Shown piece by piece: positions 36,001 through 48,490 of a DNA stretch of 64,000 nucleotides. The stretch's first letter is position 1. Every line of letters begins with the position of its first letter. The notes beneath the pieces are model-generated. The model was not told the origin of the DNA. It made no database searches and saw nothing but the letters and a program-made list of their open reading frames with translations. The DNA lies in assembly GCA_023614405.1 (NCBI GenBank), contig JAJUPC010000040.1, positions 682,001 through 746,000 on the forward strand. Reading direction: 5' to 3'. The position numbers and the translations under genes were made by a program. Source of the DNA: Avena insularis. Its lineage: Eukaryota; Streptophyta; Magnoliopsida; Poales; Poaceae.

Positions 36001-37707
36001 TAGCACCGAGAGGTGGTTGACGTGGTAGGAACGGCAGGGAGCAGCGATCGACGAGGATGCAGACGGCCGCTCGGGTTAGGGTTTCGGGCGCGGCGACATC
36101 GGGCGGTTCCGTGCTCCTCTTCGACGGCAGCGTGTCTGGCAAGCGTCACAGGTCACCGTGAGCTTCCCTGACAACCTGGAACGCCACGCCACCGGCTGGT
36201 TCGTAGAGGAGAAGGAGGCCGACGGCGGCGGTGGGGTATGGCGGGGAAGCGAGGAGAGGGACGGCCTGGGTGGATCTGGGGTGGTCTCATGAGGCAGGAG
36301 GGGATAAGCCGAGGAAGGAGAGGCTGCCGTGGGGAGGTGGGTGGATGAAAAGGTGGCTCGGCCTCCTTTTCTACCTCTCCTCACGTGCTGTCTGGGCAGG
36401 AGGTAGGCAGGCGAGGCGGGTAGATGGGGACATCCAGTGGGGTGGGGTGGGTGAGGCCGGGGAGGCTCGGGTAGAGGGCCCTTGGCGGAGAGAGCGAGGG
36501 GAGGTGAGGCTCGGGTTGGGGGTGGTAGCCTCGGCTAGGGTTGGGTAGAGGGGAGGCTCGGGGTAGGCTTGGTTAGGGTTTGCTTGGGTGGGGCAGCTAG
36601 GTGGCAGGGTGGCCAAGTGGGGCCTGCACGGGTAGGTCATGGTGGGGTGGCTCGGCTAGAGGAAGGAGGGAAAGAGGGGGGTGTACTTAGGGTGTGGTTT
36701 AGCTTAGGTGTAGATTAGGGTTTAGGAGAGGGGGTATGGGTATGGTGATGAAGGGTAGATGATGGTCTGGGACTAAAGAGAGAGAGAGATGGAGTGGTTT
36801 TGCTAGGACAAGGTCAAGCCAAGAAAAACTAAGATCAAACCAAAACAAAACAAGAAAAGAGGGGGAGGTGGTGTAAGCATGATCAAATAAGTTCAAGCTA
36901 AAAGAGAGAGATGAGAGGGTGAGAGGATTCCCAAAAACCAACTAAAATCCAAATGACAAGCTTAAAGGGTACTTGCATGGCCCATGCAAAATATTTAATG
37001 CCATGATAATTCTTGTGGAAACAATATTATTTCATGGCATTATTATTATGCAACCCAAAATTGGAGTAAGGCCCAAGCAAAAGAATTTAGAAAGAATTCC
37101 AAGTGGAGTATATGGAGATGACCACATTGGATTATATTTGGGGCTTGCTAGTGTGTATATGCCACTAGGTATTTAATAAGCCCTCAAAAATACCCCAACA
37201 TGATGATAACCCCAAAACCACACATATGGAAGCTAGGAAAGGTTCCACTCACAAGGCATGCAAAGGTGGCCATGTGGCTCTCATGCTTCAACATTGTGAA
37301 AACAACATGATGCTAAGATGAGAGCATGTGGAATAGAATTGGATCCATCCCAACCCACATGAGCTAGAGGTAAACTCACTAAATGCTAAGCTCATATTTA
37401 GTTGGATGGTGGAATTATAAGGTGGTGAAAGAAAAAGGTGGTGGAATTAAAAAGAGATATGCCCCCAACTCAACTTGGGCATTAAGCAATATATCAAGAA
37501 CCAAATACAATATCAAGAGGCAAATACAATTAATAATGCATATGAGATAAGAACCAAATCAAAAAGGGTTTTATATGATGCTCAAATGCAAGGAGGCATG
37601 ATGACATGAGCATGATATAATTATGATGCAACATTTATATATTTGAAGTAGCCATTATATTACTAGACCAAGTAGCATTACAATTGTTAGACAATTGGGA
37701 TGCTTCA
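33089..37707 (-). repeat. G2 left LTR (3' LTR)
   Basis: Starts TGTAACTACCTCGG and ends GGGATGCTTCA on the plus strand (the right copy ends GCTACA). AT-rich at 35040-35460 and 36900-37700, GC-rich at 35470-36700. The motif TCCATAACCGCGGACACGGC at 34001-34020 has a counterpart in the G1 LTR. Frames such as 34565-35044 minus are LTR sequence, not genes. Confidence 0.93.
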
Positions 37708-37720
37708 ACTCTCCCCCACT
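37708..37720 (-). promoter_or_regulatory. G2 polypurine tract
   Basis: The minus strand reads TAGTGGGGGAGAGT directly before the LTR. Confidence 0.8.
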
Positions 37721-39060
37721 AAACAGGAATCTCGCCCCGAGATTCTAGGAAGAAGAAGACACAAAGAGGGTAGGATACTTGGCACGGAGATCATCTTCAC
37801 GTTCCCAAGTGGCTTCATCAACGGAATGGTGCGACATCGCACCTTGCAGAACTTGATGGACTTGTTGCGAGTCCTTCTTTCTGCGACTTCAAGGATTTTT
37901 GTGGGGTGTTCTTGATAAGACAGGTCTTCTTGGAGATTGATAAGCTCATGATCCACGGTCCTGCCGGTATCCTTGAAGCACTTCTTGAGCTGAGAGACGT
38001 GGAAAACATCATGGACCTTGAGTTTTTCCGGAAGCTCAAGAGCGTAAGCAACTTCTCCTCTTCTTCCACGAACTTTGAAGGGACCGATGTATCTAGGAGC
38101 CAGCTTCCCTTTGATACCAAAACGGTGCGTGCCTCTCATGGGAGTGACACGAAGGTAAACGAGATCACCAGGGACATACTCCATGTCCGTGTGCTTCCTG
38201 TCATAATTGCTCTTCTGGCGACTTTGAGCAATCCTCAGATTTTCCAGAATGATGTGAACCTTCTCCTCCGCTTGAGTCACAATGTTAGGGCCAAACAAGA
38301 TCCTTTCACCTGCACCCGACCAACCAATCGGAGTTCTGCATTTGCGACCATAGAGAGCCTCGAATGGTGCCATCTTTAGACTTTTCTGGAAGCTATTGTT
38401 GTACGAGAACTCAGCATAAGGAAGACATTCTTCCCACTTCATGCCAAACGAGATGACGCAAGCACGAAGCATATCCTCCAGAATCTGATTGATCCTTTCA
38501 ACTTGCCCTTGCGACTGAGGGTGGTAAGCTGTGCTGAAGTTCAACTTTGTTCCCAAAGCATTTTGGAAACTTTCCCAGAACTTGGAAGTGAAGATGCTTC
38601 CACGGTCGGAACTGATCTCAAGCGGAACCCCATACAGAGAGACAATTTTGTTGATATAGAGCTCACCAACCTAATTGCGTAAATGGTTTCCTGACGGTAA
38701 GAAGTGAGCCACTTTAGAAAGCCTGTCAATGACAACAAAGATTGCATTGTTGCCCTTAGCGACCTAGGAAAACCAGTGATGAAGTCCATCTCTACTTTCT
38801 CCCATTTCCATTCCGGGGTTTCAATGGTCAGAAGACCGAAGGTTTTTGATGAACAGCTTTCACTCTGCAGCGGACATCACACTCGAGACATACTTGGCAT
38901 AATACCTTTTAAACCAGGCCACCAATATTGTGTTTTCAAGTCCATGTACATCTTTGTGCCGCCAGGTGGATAGAAAGAACAGAATCATGCGCCTCCTTGA
39001 GAACTTGCTCTCTCAAACCCGGTAGTTCGGAACAAACATCCGTGTTCAAAGAAAAGCGTG
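37720..39060 (-). pseudogene. G2 integrase and chromodomain, frameshifted
   Basis: The main frame 37705-38556 holds the catalytic-core end (FSTAYHPQSQGQVERINQ with the catalytic E), YAEFSYNNSF, and the C-terminal APRYIGPFKV and HDVFHVSQLKKC segments. After TKILEVAERRTRNKS the frame shifts, and HHSVDEATWEREDD (chromodomain signature) is readable in another frame at about 37790-37835. Upstream, the frame 38541-38789 starts MDFITGFPRS, which carries the first catalytic D, then goes out of frame. The zinc-finger region (about 38890-38990) is split further. The enzyme would insert the cDNA; chromodomains of this group are thought to direct insertion to particular chromatin. Confidence 0.85.
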
Positions 39061-39066
39061 CCTTGA

Positions 39067-40450
39067 TCATCGACGGAAGGACTCATACTTTGAAGCTGAA
39101 CTCGGAGATGATCTTTCTTGTGTCTGGATCACCAAGCTGAGAAGAGTGAACCTTTTCTTCCAAGAGAGGGTTGCTAGAAGGTTCAGGAGATACCCTTGTT
39201 CCACAATTTCAAGGTTGAGTCGACGGAATTCCTCGCAAGAGAGAGGCTGTTGTTCTTCCATCATGAGGTTGTTGACATAAGCTTTATGGCCGAGAGCATC
39301 TGCCATGACATTAGCTTTGCCCGAGTGTAGTTGATGGTCAAATCGAAGTCATTGATTGCTTCAATCCATCTCCTTTGCGAAGGTTGAGATCAGGTTGAGT
39401 AAAGATATACTTTACTCTTGTGATCGAAAAGATCTCACAACGTTGCCAAGCAAGTAGTGCCTCCATACTTTCAAAGCAAAGACAAGCTGCTTGAGCTTGA
39501 GGTCATGTGTAGGATAGTTGATCTCATGCGTCTTCAACTGTCGAGAGGCATAAGCAACAACTTGTTTTTCTTGCATAAGGACCGCACCCAATCCATGCAA
39601 AGAGGCGTCACAGAATATCTGAAACGGCTTGGATGTATCCGAGGAACCAAGACTGGTGTGGAAGTGAGCTTCTCTTTGAGTGTCTCAAAGCTAGTTTGAC
39701 ATGCAGGAGTCCAAAGGTATTTCTTGCCTTTCTTAAGGAGATCGGTAAGAGGCTTCGCTATCTTGAGAAGTTCTGAACGGCGGCAATAACTAGCCAAACC
39801 AAGGAAACTCCGCACTTCTTTGACATTGTGGAGGAAGCCATTCAACAATTGTCTTCACTTCGGATTCTCGCAATGCCCTTGGCAGAGATGACGTGACCAA
39901 GATATGTTACTTGAGGCAGCCAAAACTCACACTTGGAGAACTTTGCATACAGGCGGTTCTCACGAAGCTTGCTTAGAACACACCGAAGGTGTTCTTCATG
40001 CTCTTCTTGTGACTTAGAATAGACTAGGATGTCATCCGTAGACCACTTTAACTTGTCAAGATACTCCATGAAAACCGAGTTCATGAGCCTCGAGAAGGTG
40101 GCAGTGCGTTGGTGAGACCGAAAGACATGACCCGTGTACTCATACATGCCATAGCGGGTGGTGAAAGTCATCTTGGAACATCTTCCTTGCGAATCTTGAT
40201 TTGGTGATAACCACTTCTCAAGTCAAGCTTAGAGAACACCACGACTCCAAATAGCTGATCAAAGAGATCATTAATCCGCGGAAGGGGATATTTATTCTTG
40301 ATGGTTTTAGCATTGAGAGCCCGATAGTCAACACAAAGTCTATCAGTCTGATCTCGCTTCTTCACAAAGAGTGTTGGGCTACCCCAGGAAGAAGTACTTT
40401 GAATAAAACCCAACTTCTCTTGTTCATCAAGCCGCTTGAGTTTAGCCAAC
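39067..40450 (-). pseudogene. G2 reverse transcriptase and RNase H, frameshifted
   Basis: RT begins in 40168-40449 with [36 protein letters not shown] and [20 protein letters not shown]. It continues in 39842-40171 (FTTRYGMYEY, then DDILVYSKSQEEHEEHL), where the residues before DD read STDD instead of the usual FIDD. A further shift leads to 39534-39848 (VRSFLGLASYCRR). RNase H follows in 39412-39600 ([19 protein letters not shown]) and 39067-39306 (MADALGHKAYVN). At least three frame changes interrupt what should be one frame. Confidence 0.85.
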
Positions 40451-40699
40451 TCAGCAGACCCATCTTATAAGGCCGCTTGGAGATAGGAGCGGTACCAGTT
40501 CAAGCTCAATAACAAACTCAACCTCACGATTCGGAGGCATACCCGCAACTCTTCAGAAAGACGTCTGGAACTCACAGACACGGAACACTCTGAATAGCTT
40601 CCATAGCATCAACATTCAGAGCCGCCAAAGAGAAAAGTGGATAGCAGGAGTCGACTTGGAGAATAGACTATATGGCCTTGAGAATCTTCGAGAAACCGA

Positions 40700-40930
40700 A
40701 AGCCAAAGCAATCAATCAATCACAACTGCATTTGTTGTCAACCAATCCATGCCCAAGATGACATCAATGTCGATTGCCCGTAGGATTAAGGACGCCGAGA
40801 ACGAAGAGCCACCAATCTCAATTTGATTGCCATGGCTGATATGAGCACCCTCATGTTTGACCGGAGATTGTACCACCGCACGATGTGATAAAGGAACCTT
40901 ATCCAGATCCTGCTTGTGCAAACTTATGAA
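40700..40930 (-). pseudogene. G2 aspartic protease fragment
   Basis: Frame 40712-40921 ends with the flap/hydrophobic segment DIDVILGMDWLTTNAVVID, standard in plant gypsy proteases just upstream of RT. The DTGA/DSGA active-site motif should lie upstream, near 40930-41000; it falls in a frameshifted stretch and I do not see it clearly. Confidence 0.75.
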
Positions 40931-42100
40931 ACAAAAGAATGCGAAGCACCGTAATCAAACAAAACTCGCAGGTGGACCGAGTTAACTGAAGCATACCCAT
41001 CACAACCGGTGCATGCTCAGCTTGAGCGGCGTTGATGCAGCTTGGCACGAGCAACATGTGAGACCCGGCTTGGTGTTGATGTTGAGAGCCCGAGGTGGTG
41101 GTGCACGAACCAAAGGAGAGCTTGCCGCAGATCTTGGAGGTGGTGGAGGAAGAGCCTTGTTCTTCATCGGACAGTTCCATTGTTGATACCCAGAGTCTCC
41201 ACAAGTGTAACAAGCACGTGTGGACGTGGAGCAACGTGGCGGGGACTCCGCCAGCGCCAGGTAGTGGTGGTTGTAGCCCCAGAGCAGCGGTGAGGAAGTT
41301 TGGTGGCCTTGCCGCGTAGCTTGAAGGTCTTGGTGGAGCCGGAGCGACGGTGGGTGTTAGGAACCCGGACACGGCGCTTAGAAGGAGCCGACATAGTGAA
41401 GAGCTTGCTGCATCACGGCTGGGCTTCTTTGACTCGTCAAACACTTGCCTACTTGCCTCTTCCTGCAGAGCTGTATGCTGAAGTTCCAGAAAAGATGCCG
41501 GCCGTGCATGTGTGATTGCATACTTAATCGATGCATTGAGCCCTTGCACGAACCTCTTTTGCTTCTTCTTGTCATCGAGATCTCATCGCCACCATAACGA
41601 GAAAGGTTCATGAAGTTCTGATGTAGGTGTTTACATTATCATTGCCCCTTGAGGTTGAGAAACACTTCCTTCATCCTCTCCATGACAATTTCTCGACAGA
41701 CATCGCTCTTGAAAGCTCCAAAGGAACTGTCCCCAAGTAGGCTGAAAACCAGTGTTGTTTGCCTTCGTGTAATTCTCCCACCAGAGCTGCATCTCACTTG
41801 AAGGTGAGTAGCACACTTTACCCATTCTTGCTCAGAACATCAGCAGTTGCAGAACCTTGACATCTCACGCAGCCAATCATCGATCAAGTGGTTGATCGAA
41901 ACATCAAATCGACGAGGTTGAACTTGGAAGCTCTTGATGTCTCCTCACTTGGGAGGTGGAGGTAGCGGCACAAACTCATTCCTCCCGACACTTTCCTCGA
42001 ACCATCGCCGCTGCATTGCTGCCAAGGAATTGGCGATGCTTGACAAAGCTGCCCCCAGTTTAGGTTGTATGTCCTCCTCAGAACGGCGTGGTGGTGCCAT
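40930..42100 (-). pseudogene. G2 Gag, frameshifted
   Basis: A likely start ATG is at 42098-42100 (minus), opening a 51-codon frame MAPPRRSEEDIQPKL... that ends in a Pro run at a TGA at 41945-41947. The central Gag region appears around 41631-41825 (LWWENYTKANNTG, TWGQF) and 41378-41611, in different frames. A zinc-knuckle relic lies near 41175-41215, reading CYTCGDSGYQQWNC, where the expected His is Tyr. The protein would build the particle and bind RNA, but no continuous frame remains. Confidence 0.7.
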
Positions 42101-42930
42101 CCTGTTATTGATATAACACACAAGTCAGTACTATGATGGAGAATAATAATAATCCAAAATAGCACCAAGATGGGATTAATCAAGATTAAAGGATACAATT
42201 TACTAAGATGATATTAAAATATCAACGAAGTTCAAAGCACCTAGAAGATATTAAGCATATCGCACACGACTGAAAAGGAGTGTGGTACACAAATATATCA
42301 AAGAAAAATTTTCCACAAATTTCGGCATTAAAATACCAATATATGCGCAAAATTACTTAATGAATCAAGATTAGTGACTCTACCAATCCAATATACAAGA
42401 GCGAATGATAAAAGTAGTGGTATGGTCGCGACTCCATCCCGCACTCAAACCATTACTCCGCACATGAATAAGTAAAACACATATCTCAACACCTTCTTCT
42501 CACGACGAACCTAAAGATTAGCAACTACGGAAACGAACACCACAAAGAAGATAACGTCGGATAACAAAGAGTAAGATAGATCGCGTCGGTTTCCAAAAGC
42601 CTGTCGGTATGGAATGTACCCACAGTTGATAACCAAAAGGCCGATAAAGATAACAACTTGGATGCAACAGATAGACAAAGATTTCACACACACACACACA
42701 CACAACCTAAGGTACTACGGAAACCCAGAACACGTGAATCCTAGTTTGAATTTAAGAAGAGGATCGAAAACGTTACACTTCCTTACCAGAAAAGGGTGGG
42801 TGGGTGGGTAAGAAGAAAAGTGGAAGCAGTCCTACTCTCGCGTTTTGGTTTTTCCCTAGTATACATAACTACTAAAATATTTGCTGAGATGACAACGACC
42901 ATTTGGTTGAGACCACGAAGAAGGCGGGAT
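42101..42930 (-). other. G2 leader between PBS and gag
   Basis: About 0.83 kb without a coding motif. It contains an (AC)n microsatellite of about nine units at 42685-42703. Confidence 0.7.
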
Positions 42931-42943
42931 GGCTCTGATACCA
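42931..42943 (-). promoter_or_regulatory. G2 primer-binding site (initiator Met tRNA)
   Basis: GGCTCTGATACCA on the plus strand gives TGGTATCAGAGCC on the minus strand, two bases from the 5' LTR at 42946. Confidence 0.9.
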
Positions 42944-42945
42944 AT

Positions 42946-45900
42946 TGTAACTACCTCGGTGAATTACGCTCCTAGTACAAGCCTGGATGATCAGAAATGG
43001 TTGAAATAGTACGGTGGGGCCCAAATGCCACTCACAGGTAGACCTTTCGGCCGTCCCAACCATTTCCAAACATCGGGACAAGAACGGGCGGCGTAATCGG
43101 TAGGCGAAGGGATCAACTACATACACAAATGAGTATGTATGCAAGCCACCATACAATAGTACATCAGAGCCATTCCATCTAAAAAGAAAGGAAATATAGC
43201 AACGCCATACGGCAAGATCCAAATATCCTAGATAGATATAATAGTGTAGGATATCTCCTCATACATCAATCAACAGAGTATCAAGCGGAAGCGGAAGACA
43301 AAATCCAAGTACGGATAAGAAGCAAATCGGCATAAGATGCCCCATAAATAAGCACATACAGATCTCACGGATCCCCGTTCCTAATCTCTACACCGAATGA
43401 TCGTTGCCCACATCGTCTGTCTCTTCCACCCAAAGATCCATCTTGCGAGTGTACCCATCCATCCGAACCAATAATTTATCGTGAGACCCTAGGGTACTCG
43501 GCAAGTCTTTATGCCTCTAAAGGGACACAACCAGGTGACGCAATTGCAGCAAAAGATAAGCCCCAACAATTCTCAGATACTAAGCTAACCATCCGCCTAA
43601 CCAGAGATAGGCGGATGTCCGTGAATTAAAAACAACAGTTATAACAATATAGGTAATCTTAACAGATCCATCCTCCTCCTCGCCATCGACGAGGAAGCGG
43701 ACGAACAACCCCATCCGCTGGCAGTTTTATTATCCATTCCGTGAGTATTGCACTATTTACTAGTCGGTACCTAGTCTAGTCAAATTATAAGCGGTACTTT
43801 AGTTATGCTTGTCTATGATCGAGAGACATGCTCCAAGTCGTCCATAACCATGACACGGCTTTGAAAGTTTTACCTGCAGGGTGCACAAATAGCAACACAC
43901 ACTGATATGCCTCGAAAACCAAATCAAAACCCAACGAGTCCACGACAAAGCAATCACAGGATTCAGAAATATTTGGGGCCACCCCATTGAGCTACCATAG
44001 CGAAGTTAATGACTCGAGACGGTCTCAAGGTTTGTGGAGCGGTAAACGATCGGGAACCCGAAAGTGTGACTGGGCTTGTCGACATAAATAGAACGGGTCA
44101 CGGACCTAAATAAGATAAATGTGCATTACCTCGCACAATCTTAAATTAAAGCAGTAAAGCGTGGCATAAGTACAGGATAGTAAAAAAATAAATCCTCAAA
44201 CTAGTTTGTGGCCCTCAAGAAATAAGAATGAATCAAGCTCTGGCTCAGGGGGGTCCATAAGGCCTCCCGGATGTGGATAGCGCGAATATTCTTGGAACAG
44301 GAATCAAGTACTCGGGGTCTTACGGGACACAAGTGAGCCTGAAAACCAAATAGCGAATATGGCTCACCGATGCCACTTTCATTAGTTATCCCATTACTAC
44401 TCAGGTTAAGTTGTATAGGTACCTCGTTATCCAACAGACACTCACATACCCTACACATGCTGTTCTACGACTCGCATGGCTCAAACAACTCCTGTAGTAA
44501 TGGCTCATGGGATGGGGGAACAAGCTTCGGTGGGGTTTAAATGTAAAGGCTATGCAATACTTGGGATTCAATTTAATGCATACGCGACTCAATGATGCAA
44601 GAATAAGATAGAGGCAATAGGTACTATATGTATGCAAGCATGTGGTAGTGCTTGCCTGGCAGCTCAGTTGAAGCAAGGAATGGATCTGGGTAGTGCTCCT
44701 GGTTCTCTTGATATATCCCCTGCTCAGCGTCTATTCGAAGAAGAACCAAACAAACAAGGGCCAACATAAATAAAGTGCACAAGCATATGAATAAATGCAT
44801 CAAGCAAACAATCATGCCATGATGAATGATGCACAATTTGCATCGCAATAAAGTAGCATGGCATGGGTGAGGTGTGGAATACAATAATAAAGCATTTTAT
44901 TTAGTTTTGGCCCCATTTTATTCTCATATTAGTTGCTGTATACAATATATTTATATGATGCCTGCTGCAAAACAAACCATGGAATGCATAAACAGAAAGG
45001 TCTCGTCGAGCTAATCATTTTAGACATATCATTTATTAAATTTGGGGTTATAAAACAAAAGTTATTAATTAAATAAGGAAAAAGGGCGACTTGTTGTAAT
45101 TTAAATAAACTTGGAATTTTGAATGTTCAAAATATATTTTGGATTGCATATTTGAAATCCTCACATTTTTCTGATTTGAAAGCATATATTATTTGTATTA
45201 ATTGGATTAATATTTTAAAAGTTATTTAAAAACAGAAATAAATTTGAATTTGAATTAATTTGGAAAAGATTTGAATTTAAACAGATAGACTGAATTACTT
45301 TTTATACCCCACAGCATCAGCCACTATATCACGACGGGTGGGGCCAGGTGACTCAGCAAAACAGCAACGAAAGGTTTTATCACCGCTGGTTGAGCTAGCC
45401 CTAGAGGATGACAGTGGGGCCACCGACTTGTGACTGCCACGCGCAATGGGAGCGCTGGTTGAGTACCGAGAAGCGGGGGCTCTTTGCAAGTTTCGGCTCG
45501 ATCACTGGTGGGCCAAAACGTACCGTGAGTTAAGCGTAAAAACTAGCAGGGGGTTAAGCGGAAAAAGTCCACAACCATACTGTGGATCTTCTACGCCTCG
45601 GCGATGTGTCGATCATGTTGGCGCTGGGCACGCGCTGGATCGAACCCGTTCAGGGCGCTGCCTTGAGGGCGAGCCACCGCGTGGTTTGGCTAGGTGTCCG
45701 CTAGGAGGTTGGGGCCTAGCTAGGGTTTCTGTGGCCAGGGGACGAAAGCAGACGCGACGCCACCGGCGCATGAGGCCGTTAAATCGGATGGTCCCAGGCG
45801 ACCAGGGCAAGGATGCGACGGCGAGGATGTCGAGGTAGGGTAGCTCACCGAGGTGGCGTGACGGTCGGAGCAGGCGAGCAGCGATCGACGAGGATGCGAC

Positions 45901-47567
45901 GGCCTTTCGGGTTAGGGTTTCGGGAGGCGCGTCGTCTTTGGCCCGGTGCTCCTCTTCGTCGGCAGGCGTGTCTGATGCAGTGGTCAGCCGTGAGCTTCCC
46001 CGACAACCTGGAACGCCACGCCACCGGCTGGTTCGTGTAGAGGAGAAGGAGGCCGACGGTGGCCGGCGTCGGGGGTAGACGGTGGCGGGGGAAGGCAGGG
46101 AGAGAGGGGACGGCCTGGGGTGGATCTGGGGGTGGTCTCAGGCAGAGGCAGGGATAAGCCGAGGAAGGGAGAGGCTGCCGTGGGAGGTGGGTGGATGAAA
46201 GGTGGCTCGGCCTTTTCTACCTCTCCTCCGCCTGACGTGCCTGGCCGCAAGGTAGGCAGGCGAGGCGGAGGTAGATGGGGACATCCAGGTGGGGTAGGGT
46301 GAGGCCAGGAGGGAGGCTCGGGGTAGAGGGGCCCTTGCGGCAGAGAGAGCGAGGGGGAGGTGAGGCTCGGGTTGGGGGGGGGTGGTAGCCTCGGCTAGGG
46401 TTGGGTAGAGGGGAGGCTCGGGGTAGGCTTGGTTAGGGTTTGCTTGGGTGGGCAGCTAGGTGGCAGGGTGGCCAAGTGGGGCCTGCACGGGTAGGTCATG
46501 GTGGGGTGGCTCGGCTAGAGGAAGGAGGGAAAGAGGGGGGTGTACTTAGGGTGTGGTTTAGCTTAGGTGTAGATTAGGGTTTAGGAGAGGGGGTATGGGT
46601 ATGGTGATGAAGGGTAGATGATGGTCTAGGGACTAAAGAGAGAGAGAGATGGAGTGGTTTTGCTAGGACAAGGTCAAGCCAAGAACAACTAAGATCAAAC
46701 CAAAACAAAACAAGAAAAGAGGGGGAGGTGGTGTAAGCATGATCAAATAAGTTCAAGCTAAAAGAGAGAGATGAGAGGGTGAGAGGATTCCCAAAAACCA
46801 ACTAAAATCCAAATGACAAGCTTAAAGGGTACTTGCATGGCCCATGCAAAATATTTAATGCCATGATAATTCTTGTGGAAACAATATTATTTCATGGCAT
46901 TATTATTATGCAACCCAAAATTGGAGTAAGTCCCAAGCAAAAGAATTTAGAAAGAATTCCAAGTGGAGTATATGGAGATGACCACATTGGATTATATTTG
47001 GGGCTTGCTAGTGTGTATATGCCACTAGGTATTTAATAAGCCCTCAAAAATACCCCAACATGATGATAACCCCAAAACCACACATATGGAAGCTAGGAAA
47101 GGTTCCACTCACAAGGCATGCAAAGGTGGCCATGTGGCTCTCATGCTTCAATATTGTGAAAACAACATGATGCTAAGATGAGAGCATGTGGAATAGAATT
47201 GGATCCATCGCAACCCACATGAGCTAGAGGTAAACTCACTAAATGCTAAGCTCATATTTAGTTGGATGGTGGAATTATAAGGTGGTGAAAGAAAAAGGTG
47301 GTGGAATTAAAAAGAGATATGCCCCCAACTCAACTTGGGCATTAAGCAATATATCAAGAACCAAATACAATATCAAGAGGCAAATACAATTAATAATGCA
47401 TATGAGATAAGAACCAAATCAAAAAGGGTTTTATATGATGCTCAAATGCAAGGAGGCATGATGACATGAGCATGATATAATTATGATGCAACATTTATAT
47501 ATTTGAAGTAGCCATTATATTACTAGACCAAGTAGCATTACAATTGTTAGACAATTGGGATGCTACA
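42946..47567 (-). repeat. G2 right LTR (5' LTR)
   Basis: 4,622 bp, TGTAACTACC...GGGATGCTACA on the plus strand. For 46840-47560 against 36980-37700 I count only about three substitutions. In contrast, GC-rich stretches (compare 45300-46300 with 35470-36430) differ by many short indels. Confidence 0.93.
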
Positions 47568-47572
47568 CCAGT
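47568..47572. other. Target-site duplication of G2, right (CCAGT)
   Basis: Matches 33084-33088 exactly. Confidence 0.95.
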
Positions 47573-48428
47573 TTACCTCGAGATTCTGGAATAAAGTCCA
47601 AGAAGGTTTAGGCACCCAACTGGATTTCAGCACAACGTATCACCCTCAAACCGATGGACAAACAGAGCGAGTAAATCAAATACTCGAAGATATGTTGAGA
47701 GCATGTGTGCTAGAGTATGGATCTAAATGGGAAGACTGTCTGCCTTTGTAGAATTTTCATACAACAACAGTTGTCAAGCTAGTCTGCAAATGGACCCATT
47801 TGAATTCATGTATGGAAGGAAGTGTCGCACCCCTTTGAATTGGTCGGAAGTAGGAGAGAGTCAGATTTTCGGACCCGACATCCTACGAGGAGTAGAAGAG
47901 AAAGTTCACAAGATTCGTGAGCACCTCAAGACCGCCCAGTCAAGACAGAAGAGTTACGCCGACAAGAGACGTCGAGACCTCGCTTTCAATATCGGAGATT
48001 TTGTATATCTCAAAGTGTCGCCTTTGAAGGGAATGCAGCGTTTCCAACTCAAAGGAAAGTTAGCCCCCAGGTATATTGGACCCTTCAAGATTCTGAATCG
48101 TCGAGGAGAAGTATTATATCAATTGGAACTGCCATAGGAAATTTTAGCAGTGCACAATGTGTTCCATATATCGTTACTTCGCAAATGTCCTGAAGTTCCG
48201 GAGAAGACCGAAGTTTTCAAGAACATTGATCACCGGACCATAGAGATCAACGATGACCTGGCGTATCCCGAAGTACCCATCCATATTTTGGAAGAAGCTT
48301 TCAGAACCACCAGAACCCGAAGCAACAAGTTTCTCAAGATTCAGTGGAGCAACCACACTGAAGAAGAAGCTACCTGGGAGCGAGAAGGTCACATCAGGAC
48401 GGAGTTTCCTGATCTCTTTAAATCCTAG
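47573..48428 (+). pseudogene. G1b pol, part 2: integrase C-terminal half and chromodomain
   Basis: Resumes the integrase at FTSRFWNKVQEGLG and runs through YHPQTDGQTERVNQ (catalytic E). The same frameshift as in G1a follows at CLPL/AFVEFSYNNS (about 47745). The next frame, 47727-48137, ends at a shared TAG, and 48150-48428 carries the chromodomain signature WSNHTEEEATWERE. Damage shared with G1a shows common descent of both copies from an already defective element. Confidence 0.92.
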
Positions 48429-48490
48429 GTAAGCTTTTTTTCTTCCTTTTTCAAATCTCGGGACGAGATTTTGTTTAAGGGGGGACGATT

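Larger units (their letters stand above)
33089..47567 (-). mobile_element. G2: full-length gypsy chromovirus with 4.6-kb LTRs
   Basis: 14,479 bp with TG...CA LTRs of 4,619 and 4,622 bp, a perfect 5-bp TSD, PBS and PPT. The minus strand encodes gag, protease, RT, RNase H, integrase and chromodomain, in gypsy order. About 64 percent of the element is LTR. The LTRs are nearly identical over AT-rich stretches, indicating a recent insertion, yet the coding region is broken by many small frameshifts. I do not assign a named family. Confidence 0.93.

Noticed and set aside
35781..36640. Pro/Ser-rich frames of 80-122 codons
   Set aside because: Low-complexity GC-rich LTR sequence; the paired LTR has different frames because of indels.
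42685..42703. (AC)n tract as a structural or regulatory signal
   Set aside because: An ordinary short microsatellite in the G2 leader.
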